Assembly (NCBI GenBank): GCA_963702765.1 | Contig: CAVPEB010000035.1 | Span: 38,881 to 102,880, forward strand | Length of the DNA stretch: 64,000 bases | Origin: DATMNR01 sp963702765 | GTDB lineage: Bacteria; Chloroflexota; Ktedonobacteria; Ktedonobacterales; Ktedonobacteraceae | Direction of reading: 5' to 3' | Shown here: in pieces, positions 7,237-16,007 of the stretch | Layout of the letters: the number at the start of each line of letters is the position of its first letter | How positions within the stretch are numbered: the stretch's first letter is position 1 | Translations under genes and position numbers: made by a program | Notes under the pieces: model-generated | Told to the model about the DNA's origin: nothing | The model's database searches: none | What the model saw: the letters and a program-made list of their open reading frames with translations, nothing else

Positions 7237-8859
7237 CTACTCCTTTTTCTTAAGGTCGAGTGGACCTCCAGCCGGATCAGGTTTATCGTTGAGAGATCGA
7301 GCGGCCTGCTCTGCTTGCTTTAATAGAGCCTCTGCCTGTGCATATGAACCTCTTGATTGGAGAAATTGGTAGAAAACCTTTACTCCTCGTATCAGATCAC
7401 GCTGCATTTCTCGCTTTGAAGCTATCTCAAGAGCAGCTAGCACATTATTCATTTCTAGTTCAAGAGCATCATAGTCTGATTCATTGACTTCTATATAGTT
7501 GATAAAGAACCGAACCATACGTTCTTCAACTGCCTTGTCCTCAAGGTGCATTCTTGCGTAGTCGGCAATGATCTGATGGAGGGTGTAGCGTTCCGGTCCA
7601 CTAACCTCTAACAAGCCGGCGTCAGTTAATGCATCAAGTACCTCTGGAGATCTGGCACTGATTGCTAACGCCGCCTCCTCTGAAAATGCATTCAGTTTGT
7701 GGGGGAAGACCGAGAGGGCACGCAAGGCATAACGGGCCTCCTCATTTAGATATTGATCGCTGAGGCTGATTACCGTTTGCAACGAAAGAGGTGTTTCAGG
7801 TGGCAGACCCGGAGAGATGTCTGCAGGCCCTCGCGGCTGCGCCAGCCGCAACCGTTCATCGACATGTTGAAGACGATCAAGTGCTGTGCGCAAACGACGA
7901 TGCTGTCCGCTATGCGTCTGCATGCGTAGGTACTTGCCTATTAAAGTCAGGGCCAATGGTAGACCACCTACAGACTGTACGAGGGCGCGTACTTCATCTG
8001 GTTCTTGCATGAAGGCTTCTGGTGCAAATTGGGCAATGAACATCACCCCCTCATCCTCGTTCAATTCATGTATGACTGTATTACCCTCCTCAGTAAATTG
8101 GAGCGCAATCTCTGGGAAACGGGTGGTGACAAGGTGAACGCAGTTGGGTCCACCCATCTTGAAGGCTAATGCATCCTCGATCCTCCAGGCATCGTCAGCT
8201 ACTAAAAGAAACCGCCGTGTTCCAATTGTCGTACGAATAGCCTTCGTCAATTCTTCGATACTACTCAGTTTCTCCATGTCAGCAGTAGACATACCAAGTA
8301 AACCACCCCATCTCCTTAACAATCCAGGTATATCTGGCTCAGAACCTAAACCTGCCCAAAGTACGCCACCATGAAAATACTTCAGCACCTGACGGTTGTT
8401 GATAAGCTTGACTACCAGGACGGTTTTGCCGGCTCCAGGCAAGCCGTTGATGGCAAGATTTTTTCTCCTATGTAGTTGCTGTGTGAGGTCATCTAACAAT
8501 TGATCGCGCCCTATGAGCCTGGCGGTTGTAGGCAGAGAAGGAAGAGCAGAATCGTAAACAAATTCATTGGAGATAGGAAATATGAATTCCTGACTAGGAG
8601 ATGGAGAAGAATCTTGCTTTTGTATGCCCTCGTTTTCATTATGAGTCAATCCCAGCTCTTCGTCGCTCTTCTCAAAGAACTCTATGAGCTTCTGGCGAAA
8701 GTGAGGGCCAGGAGATGTGCTTCCTCTTTCCCATCGACTAATGTTTAGAGCTGTGGTACCAATCTTTTGCGCTAATTGCTCCTGTGACAGGTTGCGTCGT
8801 TCACGCTCACGCCTTAACTGCACATTAGGATTCGCGCCGGAAGTCTCTTTCGCTGCCAT
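7237..8859 (-). CDS. XRE-family HTH / NB-ARC STAND regulator
   Basis: This 540-residue predicted signal-transduction ATPase has an N-terminal XRE-type helix-turn-helix (LRRERERRNLSQEQLAQKIG, about residues 16-35, continuing NISRWERG). It is followed by an NB-ARC domain with P-loop GLPGAGKTVLVVKL (about residue 138), Walker B RRFLLVADDAW and the GGLPLALTLIGKYL motif. A winged-helix region and a short helical tail follow. Related proteins usually continue into a long TPR sensor region. Here the protein stops at LDLKKKE after one TPR-like segment, so the sensor may be shortened. It is transcribed divergently from the NRPS gene and could be its regulator, which is inference from adjacency only. 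No strong ribosome binding site precedes the ATG. Confidence 0.85.
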   Translation of the reverse strand: MAAKETSGANPNVQLRRERERRNLSQEQLAQKIGTTALNISRWERGSTSPGPHFRQKLIEFFEKSDEELGLTHNENEGIQKQDSSPSPSQEFIFPISNEFVYDSALPSLPTTARLIGRDQLLDDLTQQLHRRKNLAINGLPGAGKTVLVVKLINNRQVLKYFHGGVLWAGLGSEPDIPGLLRRWGGLLGMSTADMEKLSSIEELTKAIRTTIGTRRFLLVADDAWRIEDALAFKMGGPNCVHLVTTRFPEIALQFTEEGNTVIHELNEDEGVMFIAQFAPEAFMQEPDEVRALVQSVGGLPLALTLIGKYLRMQTHSGQHRRLRTALDRLQHVDERLRLAQPRGPADISPGLPPETPLSLQTVISLSDQYLNEEARYALRALSVFPHKLNAFSEEAALAISARSPEVLDALTDAGLLEVSGPERYTLHQIIADYARMHLEDKAVEERMVRFFINYIEVNESDYDALELEMNNVLAALEIASKREMQRDLIRGVKVFYQFLQSRGSYAQAEALLKQAEQAARSLNDKPDPAGGPLDLKKKE

Positions 8860-9240
8860 GCTTCTAAGCGTTTCTTTTACCTATTTAAGTAAGTATCGCA
8901 GAGAAATAATCGTAAAAATGAGAAATGAATGTCAATTGACAAACTAGTGAATAGTAAATGTTAGATAAGTGATAGGCATTTGATATTGTATCATATTGTT
9001 TCACATTGCACAACATACTTGCTTGCCATTTTATTAGAAAATGATTAGCAATGTTAAGAGAAAGTTCTTCCTGAATGGAAGAAGAACGCTTTCTTAAACA
9101 ATATCTTTGCCTTTTGGGGAGTGGAGGCAATTCAATTGGGTTTTTATCGTTGAGTTTGTATCAGTTTTAGTATCAGCCACTATTATTTAATGTATAAGTA
9201 GTACTGTAATGACGTTCACAGAATTCGTGGCTGCACGTTC

Positions 9241-9552
9241 TCATCTGTAGTATATTCTACATCGGTACTGATACACTCTTTGCGTCTGGAAGACCCTTTG
9301 CCCTGCAAAAATGTGCAGCATACTCCCACCACATCGCTCAAGGCTCTTGCTGAAATAATCTACCCGTTCTTGTACGGCTGGACACTCAGAATGCAAAACA
9401 TAAGAGCATTCGCCGGTTATGGTAATTGAGTGGATCCCTTGAGCTGGTGAAACACTCTGCTCCTGATCACCGTGAGCAAAGAGGGAGTTAATTCTGGTAA
9501 TTACGTTAGCAACGTCCTTGTCATTGATCTTAGATACGGAGTTATGATCATG
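9241..9552 (-). other. open reading frame without a start codon (possible gene remnant)
   Basis: A minus-strand frame of about 103 codons is open from a TAA at 9553-9555 to a TGA at 9241-9243. It has a protein-like composition (DKDVANVITRINSLFAHG, then QGIHSITITGECSYVL, then ERVDYFSKSLERCGG) but no usable ATG, GTG or TTG near its beginning. I do not recognise a family. It may be the 3' part of a gene truncated when the NRPS gene was joined here. The rest of the 8860-9556 gap shows no gene. Confidence 0.25.
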
Positions 9553-9556
9553 TTAT

Positions 9557-12391
9557 TTGAGAGAAGCGAGGCTGTCGGGCCTACCACCCGCTAATAGGTT
9601 GAATGATGGCTCCCTCACTACAGCCGAAGATGGACATCGTATAGACCGGTCATTGCTAACTGAGGATGAGCAGCAGCAATTAGCAACATGGAACGCAACT
9701 GAGCATGAGTATCCCACAGATGCTTGTGTCCAGCAATTAATAGCCGGGCAGGCCACGGCCACACCTGATGCAGTAGCACTCGTTGCTAACGGCCAGGCAC
9801 TCAGCTACCGCGAGCTGAACCGGCTTTCCAATCAGCTTGCCCACTATCTACAGGCACTTGGAGTCGGACCCAATACACTCGTTGGGTTGTGTGTCGAACG
9901 CTCCTTTGATATGGTGGTAGGGCTGCTGGGTATTCTTAAGGCGGGTGGGGCATATTTGCCGCTTGACCCCTCTTATCCACTTGAGCGTCTCGCTTTCATG
10001 TTAGAAGACTCTCAGGCATCTGTGTTGGTGACACAGCAATACCTGGCTTCACGTCTTGCCCCTCAAAAAGCTCAATTGATTTGCCTTGATACTGATGCGT
10101 CAGTGTTAGCACAGCAGAGTGAGACCGAGCCGATCTCAACCGTCACGTCTGATGATCTCGTGTATGTTATCTATACGTCTGGCTCCACTGGTCGCCCTAA
10201 GGGTGTTCAGATTACCCACAAGAGTTTGCTCAATCTTGTATTCTGGCATCAGCATGCTTTCGCAGTAACCCCAGTCGATCGGGCGACTCAAGTTACCAGC
10301 CCCGCATTCGACGCCACTGGTTGGGAACTGTGGCCTTATCTTACCTGCGGAGCCAGTATCTATCTACCCGACGAGGACACCCGCATCGCGCCCGTGCGGC
10401 TCCGTGACTGGCTACTGCGCAATAGGATCACCATCACCTTCCTGCCCACCGCGCTGACCGAAAGCGTCATTGCGCTGGAGTGGCCATCGACGGCCTCGCT
10501 GCGTTACTTGTTAACCGGAGCAGATAAGCTTCAGCGCTATCCAACACCCAGTTTGCCTTTCGCGCTGATCAACAACTACGGCCCAACCGAGGCCACCGTT
10601 GTGGCTACCAGTGGGCAAGTCCCGTCGACTGAGCACCATGATGGGCCACCATCGATCGGCAGGCCAATCGTTAACACACAAGTCTATATCCTGGATGAGC
10701 ACCTGCAGCAGGTTCCTATAGGCATGACAGGCGAACTGTACATCGGAGGAGTCGGTGTGGGGAAAGGCTATCTCAACCGTCCTGAACTCACTGCTGAGCG
10801 GTTCATTCCACATCCGTTCAGTTCCGAGCCTGGTGTGCGGCTTTACAAAACAGGTGATCTGGCCCGCTACTTACCTGATGGCCAGATCGCATTTCTGGGA
10901 CGTGCTGACCAACAGGTGAAGATTCGAGGCTTCCGCATTGAATTAGGAGAAATTGAGGCGATCGTGAATCGACATCCAGCCGTGCGACAAGCTGTGGTCG
11001 TCGCTCGTGAAGACGTTCCTGGTGAGAAGTACCTGGTAGCCTATGTAGTCACTGACCAACAGGTGATGCCAATGGCGGAACAACAACTCTTCCAGTTGCC
11101 AAATCAACTGAAAATCTTCCACTTGAATCGGACCGAAACGCAGTGGCTTTATGATGAGATCTTTGTCGATCAGAGCTATTTCAAGCATGGCATTGTAGTC
11201 ACAGATGGGGACTGTGTTTTTGACGTGGGAGCAAACATTGGCCTCTTCACCCTTTTTGTACAACAAAGATGCCCGAATGCCCAGGTCTATGCATTTGAGC
11301 CTATTCCTCCCATCTTTGAGACATTGCGGAATAACGTAGGCCTCTATGGGCTGAATGCTCATTTGTTCCAGTATGGTTTGTCCAGCCGGACCGGAGAGGC
11401 AGAATTTACTTTTTACCCTCATTTCTCTGCTATGTCAGGAGCATATGCCGACGCCAAGGAGGACGAAGAGGTCACCGGAGCTACTTTGCGTAATCAAGGG
11501 GAGTTGTTGGCCCAATATGCTGATGAGTTGCTGGCTAGCCAATTCCTGAGTGAAACCTTCACGTGCCAATTATGTACCCTCTCCGAAGTGATTCGCGAAA
11601 ACGCCATTCAACATATTAACCTGCTTAAAATTGACGTAGAGAAAAGCGAACTAGACGTCCTCAACGGCGTCCATGAAGAAGATTGGCAAAAAATCGAGCA
11701 AATTGTAGTCGAAGTCCACGATCAACATGAACACTTGGCTCTAGTAATGGACCTTTTGAGAAGGCACGATTATTATCTTACTGTGGAACAAGCCGACCTA
11801 CTGACGAATACCGGCCTCTACACCGTCTACGCGAGGCGCTCTTCACGGCTGCACTCAATAGCAGCAGAATACCCAAGAAATACATCTCCTGATAGGTTAA
11901 CACCTCTTTTCAGTAGGTATTTAGTGTCGGCTACCGAACTACAACGCTTCCTGCACGCGCAAGTACCCGACTACATGGTTCCTGCGTCATTCGTGCAGGT
12001 GGACGCCTTGCCGCTGACACCCAATGGTAAGGTGGATCGGGCTGCTCTGCCTGTACCAGACGAAACAAATACTCTGCGCGACAGACATCTTGAAGCAGCC
12101 AGTACGCCGATTGAACAGAGGTTGGCGGGGATTATGGGGTCCCTTTTAAGCTTAGAACGGATCGGTAGAGATGATAACTTCTTCATGCTAGGTGGGCACT
12201 CCCTGCTGGGTACACAAGTCATTGCACGGGTTGCCAAGATCTTCGGAGTCGATCTCCCCTTGCGTACCATTTTTGAAGCACCTACCTTGCGGCAGCTGTC
12301 AGCTGAGATCGAACGATTGATTATCGCCAAGTTGGAGATGATGAGCGAAGACGAAGCGCAGCGTTTGCTTGAGCAAATGCAAAAGGCATAG
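9557..12391 (+). CDS. NRPS module: A domain interrupted by FkbM-type methyltransferase, then PCP
   Basis: This is a 944-residue non-ribosomal peptide synthetase module. The N-terminus (SLLTEDEQQQLATWNATEHEYP) is the linker that normally follows a condensation domain. The adenylation domain follows, with YTSGSTGRPKG (A3), FDATGWELWPYL (A4), NNYGPTEATV (A5), YKTGDLARYLPDG (A7) and VKIRGFRIELGEIE (A8). Between A8 and the late PLTPNGKVDR (A10, about residue 819) lies an FkbM-type methyltransferase, with FDVGANIGLFT near residue 552 and LLKIDVEKSELDVLNG near 689. A carrier domain ends the protein with the phosphopantetheine serine at 882 in GGHSLLGTQ. The frame opens at a TTG with no ATG, so the gene may be 5'-truncated with its C domain lost. 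The methylated residue is unknown. Confidence 0.88.
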   Translation: MREARLSGLPPANRLNDGSLTTAEDGHRIDRSLLTEDEQQQLATWNATEHEYPTDACVQQLIAGQATATPDAVALVANGQALSYRELNRLSNQLAHYLQALGVGPNTLVGLCVERSFDMVVGLLGILKAGGAYLPLDPSYPLERLAFMLEDSQASVLVTQQYLASRLAPQKAQLICLDTDASVLAQQSETEPISTVTSDDLVYVIYTSGSTGRPKGVQITHKSLLNLVFWHQHAFAVTPVDRATQVTSPAFDATGWELWPYLTCGASIYLPDEDTRIAPVRLRDWLLRNRITITFLPTALTESVIALEWPSTASLRYLLTGADKLQRYPTPSLPFALINNYGPTEATVVATSGQVPSTEHHDGPPSIGRPIVNTQVYILDEHLQQVPIGMTGELYIGGVGVGKGYLNRPELTAERFIPHPFSSEPGVRLYKTGDLARYLPDGQIAFLGRADQQVKIRGFRIELGEIEAIVNRHPAVRQAVVVAREDVPGEKYLVAYVVTDQQVMPMAEQQLFQLPNQLKIFHLNRTETQWLYDEIFVDQSYFKHGIVVTDGDCVFDVGANIGLFTLFVQQRCPNAQVYAFEPIPPIFETLRNNVGLYGLNAHLFQYGLSSRTGEAEFTFYPHFSAMSGAYADAKEDEEVTGATLRNQGELLAQYADELLASQFLSETFTCQLCTLSEVIRENAIQHINLLKIDVEKSELDVLNGVHEEDWQKIEQIVVEVHDQHEHLALVMDLLRRHDYYLTVEQADLLTNTGLYTVYARRSSRLHSIAAEYPRNTSPDRLTPLFSRYLVSATELQRFLHAQVPDYMVPASFVQVDALPLTPNGKVDRAALPVPDETNTLRDRHLEAASTPIEQRLAGIMGSLLSLERIGRDDNFFMLGGHSLLGTQVIARVAKIFGVDLPLRTIFEAPTLRQLSAEIERLIIAKLEMMSEDEAQRLLEQMQKA

Positions 12392-12426
12392 TAGTATGGT
12401 AGATCGCCTAACAGGGAGAAATAAAA

Positions 12427-12774
12427 ATGACGATGCATATAGGGATATCACCCATTCCAGGTAAGCAGGATTCGCCTTTGAGCCTCTATCACTTGCTCGA
12501 CCCGCAGGTGCTTGCCAATCCATACCCGCTGTATCATCGGCTACGCAGCGAGGATCCGGTGCACTGGGATCCATATCTGCATGCATGGGTGGTCACTCGC
12601 TACGCTGATGTAGTCACGGTGTTCCAATACTTCTCGGCCAATCGCACGCCCACACCTGAACAACTCACTGCGATGGGTCTCTCCGCATTAACTCCGTTAG
12701 CGGAGGTGATGGCGCGAGTTCGCCGCCGGATTGACTTTGTCGATGTCCAGCGGATTTTTGGGCAACTCAGCTAA
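12427..12774 (+). pseudogene. cytochrome P450, N-terminal remnant
   Basis: The first 95 or so residues match the beginning of bacterial cytochromes P450: LLDPQVLANPYPLYHRLR, DPVHWDPYLHAWVVTRYADV and ANRTPTPEQLTAMGLSAL. After AEVMARV the similarity stops, the frame continues for about 19 unrelated residues and ends. There is no I-helix, no ExxR and no heme-binding Cys motif here or downstream, so over 70% of the protein is missing. AGGGAG precedes the ATG, 35 bp after the NRPS stop. It was probably a tailoring oxidase of the same cluster, truncated by deletion. Confidence 0.75.
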
Positions 12775-13621
12775 CAGGCTCTCGGCCTTTTGCAGATGCT
12801 ATTCACCCGTCTGTGCCAGCGCCATATCTCTATGATACATTCCGCTCAACGCCAGGTATCCAACCACGCTTGCAATTGATCCACTCTTAACCACGCATAG
12901 GGCAATAGCAATAAGCACCCACTTCTTTCTAAAAGTTCGCTTTGATCCGAGCCCTCTTGCTTCTATGTTTGTCCCAACGCTGCCTTGCCGAATCGTCCGC
13001 AGCCCAGGAGTTATCAATCGTACTGTTCGCTTTTTTTCATATCTACTGCTCGTTGAACTAAGGTTAGGTACTCACTACGATGTAGCCGTCAATAGTTATC
13101 ACTAATCCGACCATAATAGCTCCTACCTGTGCAAGTCGCCTCAGGTCGTGGTGTAAAAGAGCATCAGTTAGGCAAAGCCCCGTTGGCAACATTCGGAATT
13201 GCCGTCGTTTAACATGTGATAGATACATGGCAATCCCAGGTCGCGAAGCCGCCGAAGCCTTGTAGATTCGAAGATGAGTCGACCTCGCTCACCTTTACTC
13301 GGTACAGCGACCTCTTTAAGTAAGCGCAAAATGAAAGGACGGAGAATCCTGGATGCGCCGATGCTCACTTAGGTAGACGGCTTTGGAACAGCTTGGCCTG
13401 GCAACCTTTCGACAAGCTGGTGTCCTCCTACCACGCTTCCGACAGAGAGAGGAACTTGTATCTCTTGCACATCGCTCCCTGTACTACTTCTATATCACGG
13501 ACCAGAAAAACATTACCTTACTTCATCGAATACTATTATATAAATGAATATCGATCTGGGCAAGCTCTGGAGTTACTCAAGTTTTTTTCATCTCCACTTT
13601 TTTCCCTCCACTAAAAAATGC
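12775..13621 (+). other. gene-free stretch, probably decayed DNA
   Basis: This stretch of about 850 bp lies between the P450 remnant and the next gene. The open frames on both strands are 60-73 codons with no recognisable domains or good ribosome binding sites. It is likely the scar of the deletion that truncated the P450 gene. Near its right end TAGAAT (13622-13627), with an upstream TG, looks like a -10 element for the next gene. Confidence 0.4.
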
Positions 13622-13705
13622 TAGAATACTATCGTGCAACAAAAAGGATTTATTAGGTTATACATAGCATTTTTACTCAGGATCAGGAGATGTAGGCAAA
13701 AACAA

Positions 13706-15200
13706 ATGACCAGGACGCCATCTACAACAGGAAGTAATCTTTCTGATGATCTAACTTGCTCTTACTGCCATACTCCGCTACCACCACAAGGGGTATTCTG
13801 TAGTTCTTGTGGTAAGCAAGTCGAGCAGAAGCAAAACGGTGAACTGGAATCAGACACTGAACTTAGTAGTGATGGGGCACAGGAGCAGAAAGCCAAGACG
13901 ATCCGCTTAACATCACCCCTAGATATATATTTGAAGCGTTGGCTGGCATATCAATCACGAAAGAATATGAACGGCTCTGGCCGACCACAGGGAAGCAGCC
14001 CGTCATTACATACAAGACGCAGAAGAGGTTTCAACACAGCCAATTTTATCTGTACAAGAAACAGAGTCCACAGATGTAACAGTGCTGCACGAATCTCCAA
14101 TGCAAAGCGAACCAGTGCTATCTTCGCCAACTACCTCTACCCCGACAATACTGAAGGCATGGAAACAGATTCCAGTTCGTTCAAACTTCTTGTGGCCTAC
14201 GATTATTATTCTCTCTGCTCTCGCTGCTGGTCTCGTAAACTTCGTGTTCACAGGTACAGCGATACGCCCGATCGTTGTATTCTGGTTCCTTTTCGTCTGT
14301 CCTGGCATGGTGGTGGTTCGTTTCTTACGTCTTAAAGAACCTGTAGTCGAATGGACGCTTGCCATTGCTCTGAGTTTTGCCATTGATGCACTTGTGGCAG
14401 GCATACAATTGTATGCTGGGAAATGGTCACCTGCAGGCACCCTCACTCTATTGATGATTCTTTGTCTTTGTGGCTCCATCGTGCAACTTGCAACCATATA
14501 TCCTATTACTCACCTCCATCGGAGCGTTGACGTAAGCCAGCTCAACAAGGTATTTCGCCCTGTTGGGGTAGTCCTAAAACTCTACCTTATCAATCCACTC
14601 TATGAAGGATTTAGCAAAATTGTGAGTAATAAGAAGACTACTCCGTCCCTACCAAAACTACCGCGAACCATACTTGCAAGGAACTTTCGTATACTCTTAC
14701 CTATCTTACTTACATTACTGGTGGGCGTAATCGTTGGAGGGAGCCTTTGGTCTTATGAAGTTTACCATGGTTCTGGTTCCGCAGCTTCAACTTCGGCACT
14801 ACAGCATAAGGCTGTCCCTCACTCCAGCCCTACCTCAACGGTGCTACCTACTCCATCAACCTCCTCTACAAATATAGCAGCATTGTATAACGGCACTATT
14901 TACGACATATCAGCGAATGTTACCACGAAAATGTCCCTAACAGGAATTCAAAAAACTCAGACGACCATTGGTGGTAACTTTACTGGACTTCACAGGACTG
15001 GTACTTTTAATGGGATCATCGATCCTCATCCTCCTAAACATATCCTGTTCATGGTTAAGGATTCAACAGGACATGTAATTCTTTCCTTTGATGGGAACAT
15101 GCAATCCGATGGTGAACTTTCAGGAAGCTATTGCTATGTTGACCAGAATGCCCAATGCACCGGTGAATATGGTCTTTGGAGTGTTGCTCCTGCGTCATAA
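13706..15200 (+). pseudogene. zinc-ribbon membrane protein, frameshifted
   Basis: The first part (ATG at 13706) has a zinc ribbon, CSYCHTPLPPQGVFCSSCGK, followed by an acidic linker. After about 13960-13985 the protein-like signal moves to another frame. That frame reads DHREAARHYIQDAEEVSTQ, then three or four hydrophobic helices, another helix near 14700, a Ser/Thr/Pro-rich linker and a beta-rich C-terminal domain ending at 15200. The second frame has only a GTG at 14082 without a ribosome binding site, so one gene with a frameshift is the simplest reading. I place the start at 13706 because the likely -10 (TAGAAT) ends only 6 bases before the earlier GTG. Function is unknown. Two separate genes remain possible. 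Confidence 0.55.
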
Positions 15201-15361
15201 GGTTACTAGACTTCACTTCAACACGACTGAATATCCGAAATGTAATATAGAAAAACGCCACTTTTCTTCGGGTCTTTATTTCTCATCTTCTGTCACACAT
15301 CATTTCACCTACATCCCTGTGCTACAATGACCTGGAATATTCGAGCAGGAGGAAATTAAGC

Positions 15362-15919
15362 ATGGCTTTTAGACCTTTACTTTGCATCAGGATAGATGAT
15401 GATACAGTGTTGCGCCTCTATGAAGAGCGACATGCGCAGGAAGTTGCTGTACTGGTGGATCAGAATCGAACATATCTGCGAAAATGGCTTCCCTGGGTAG
15501 ACAATTCCAGGTCAGTTGAAGATAGCAGAGCCTTTATTCGAAGCTCCTTACAACAATTCGCACAAAATGAAGGATTTCAGTTGGGAATCTGGCACAAAGA
15601 TACTTTTGCGGGTGGCATTGGTTACCAGGGGATTGATTGGATTGATCGCAAAGTTGAGATTGGATATTGGCTAGGAGAATTATTTCAGAGAAAAGGGTTG
15701 CTGACAAAAGCGTGTCGAACACTCATAGCATATGCCTTCACAGAATTAGGATTGAACAAAGTGGAGATACATTGCGCCACTGAAAATATTCGCAGTTGTG
15801 CTATCCCTAAAAGACTAGGTTTTACTCAAGAAGGGATCTTACGAGACGCACAATGGTTGTATGATCACTTTGTAGATACGGTTATCTATGGTTTATTGGC
15901 CAGAGAGTGGCAAGGTTAA
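15362..15919 (+). CDS. GNAT acetyltransferase, RimJ/RimL type
   Basis: This 185-residue N-acetyltransferase resembles ribosomal-protein/serine acetyltransferases such as B. subtilis YdaF. Motifs seen are WLPWVDNSRSVEDSRAFI, the VEIGYWLGELFQRKGLLTKAC segment (motif A, acetyl-CoA binding) and ATENIRSCAIPKRLGFTQEG, the typical motif B equivalent. AGGAGG precedes the ATG by about 9 bases. TACAAT at 15323-15328 is a likely -10. The substrate, a protein N-terminus or a small amine, cannot be told from sequence. It is flanked by unrelated membrane-protein genes and appears to be a single-gene unit. Confidence 0.88.
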   Translation: MAFRPLLCIRIDDDTVLRLYEERHAQEVAVLVDQNRTYLRKWLPWVDNSRSVEDSRAFIRSSLQQFAQNEGFQLGIWHKDTFAGGIGYQGIDWIDRKVEIGYWLGELFQRKGLLTKACRTLIAYAFTELGLNKVEIHCATENIRSCAIPKRLGFTQEGILRDAQWLYDHFVDTVIYGLLAREWQG

Positions 15920-16007
15920 GATGTGAAATTGTTCATATCATCTGAGTATTACATGAGATATAATGCTATATAGGGTTCCATTTTTGAATTTGAGCAAGGC
16001 CATAGAT

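Noticed and set aside
10943..11422. Minus-strand 159-codon frame inside the NRPS
   Set aside because: It is antisense to the FkbM-type methyltransferase segment, which is clearly coding on the plus strand.
13168..13368. Minus-strand 66-codon frame as a transposase fragment
   Set aside because: The Arg-rich stretch only superficially resembles a DNA-binding segment; no transposase motif or terminal repeat is present.
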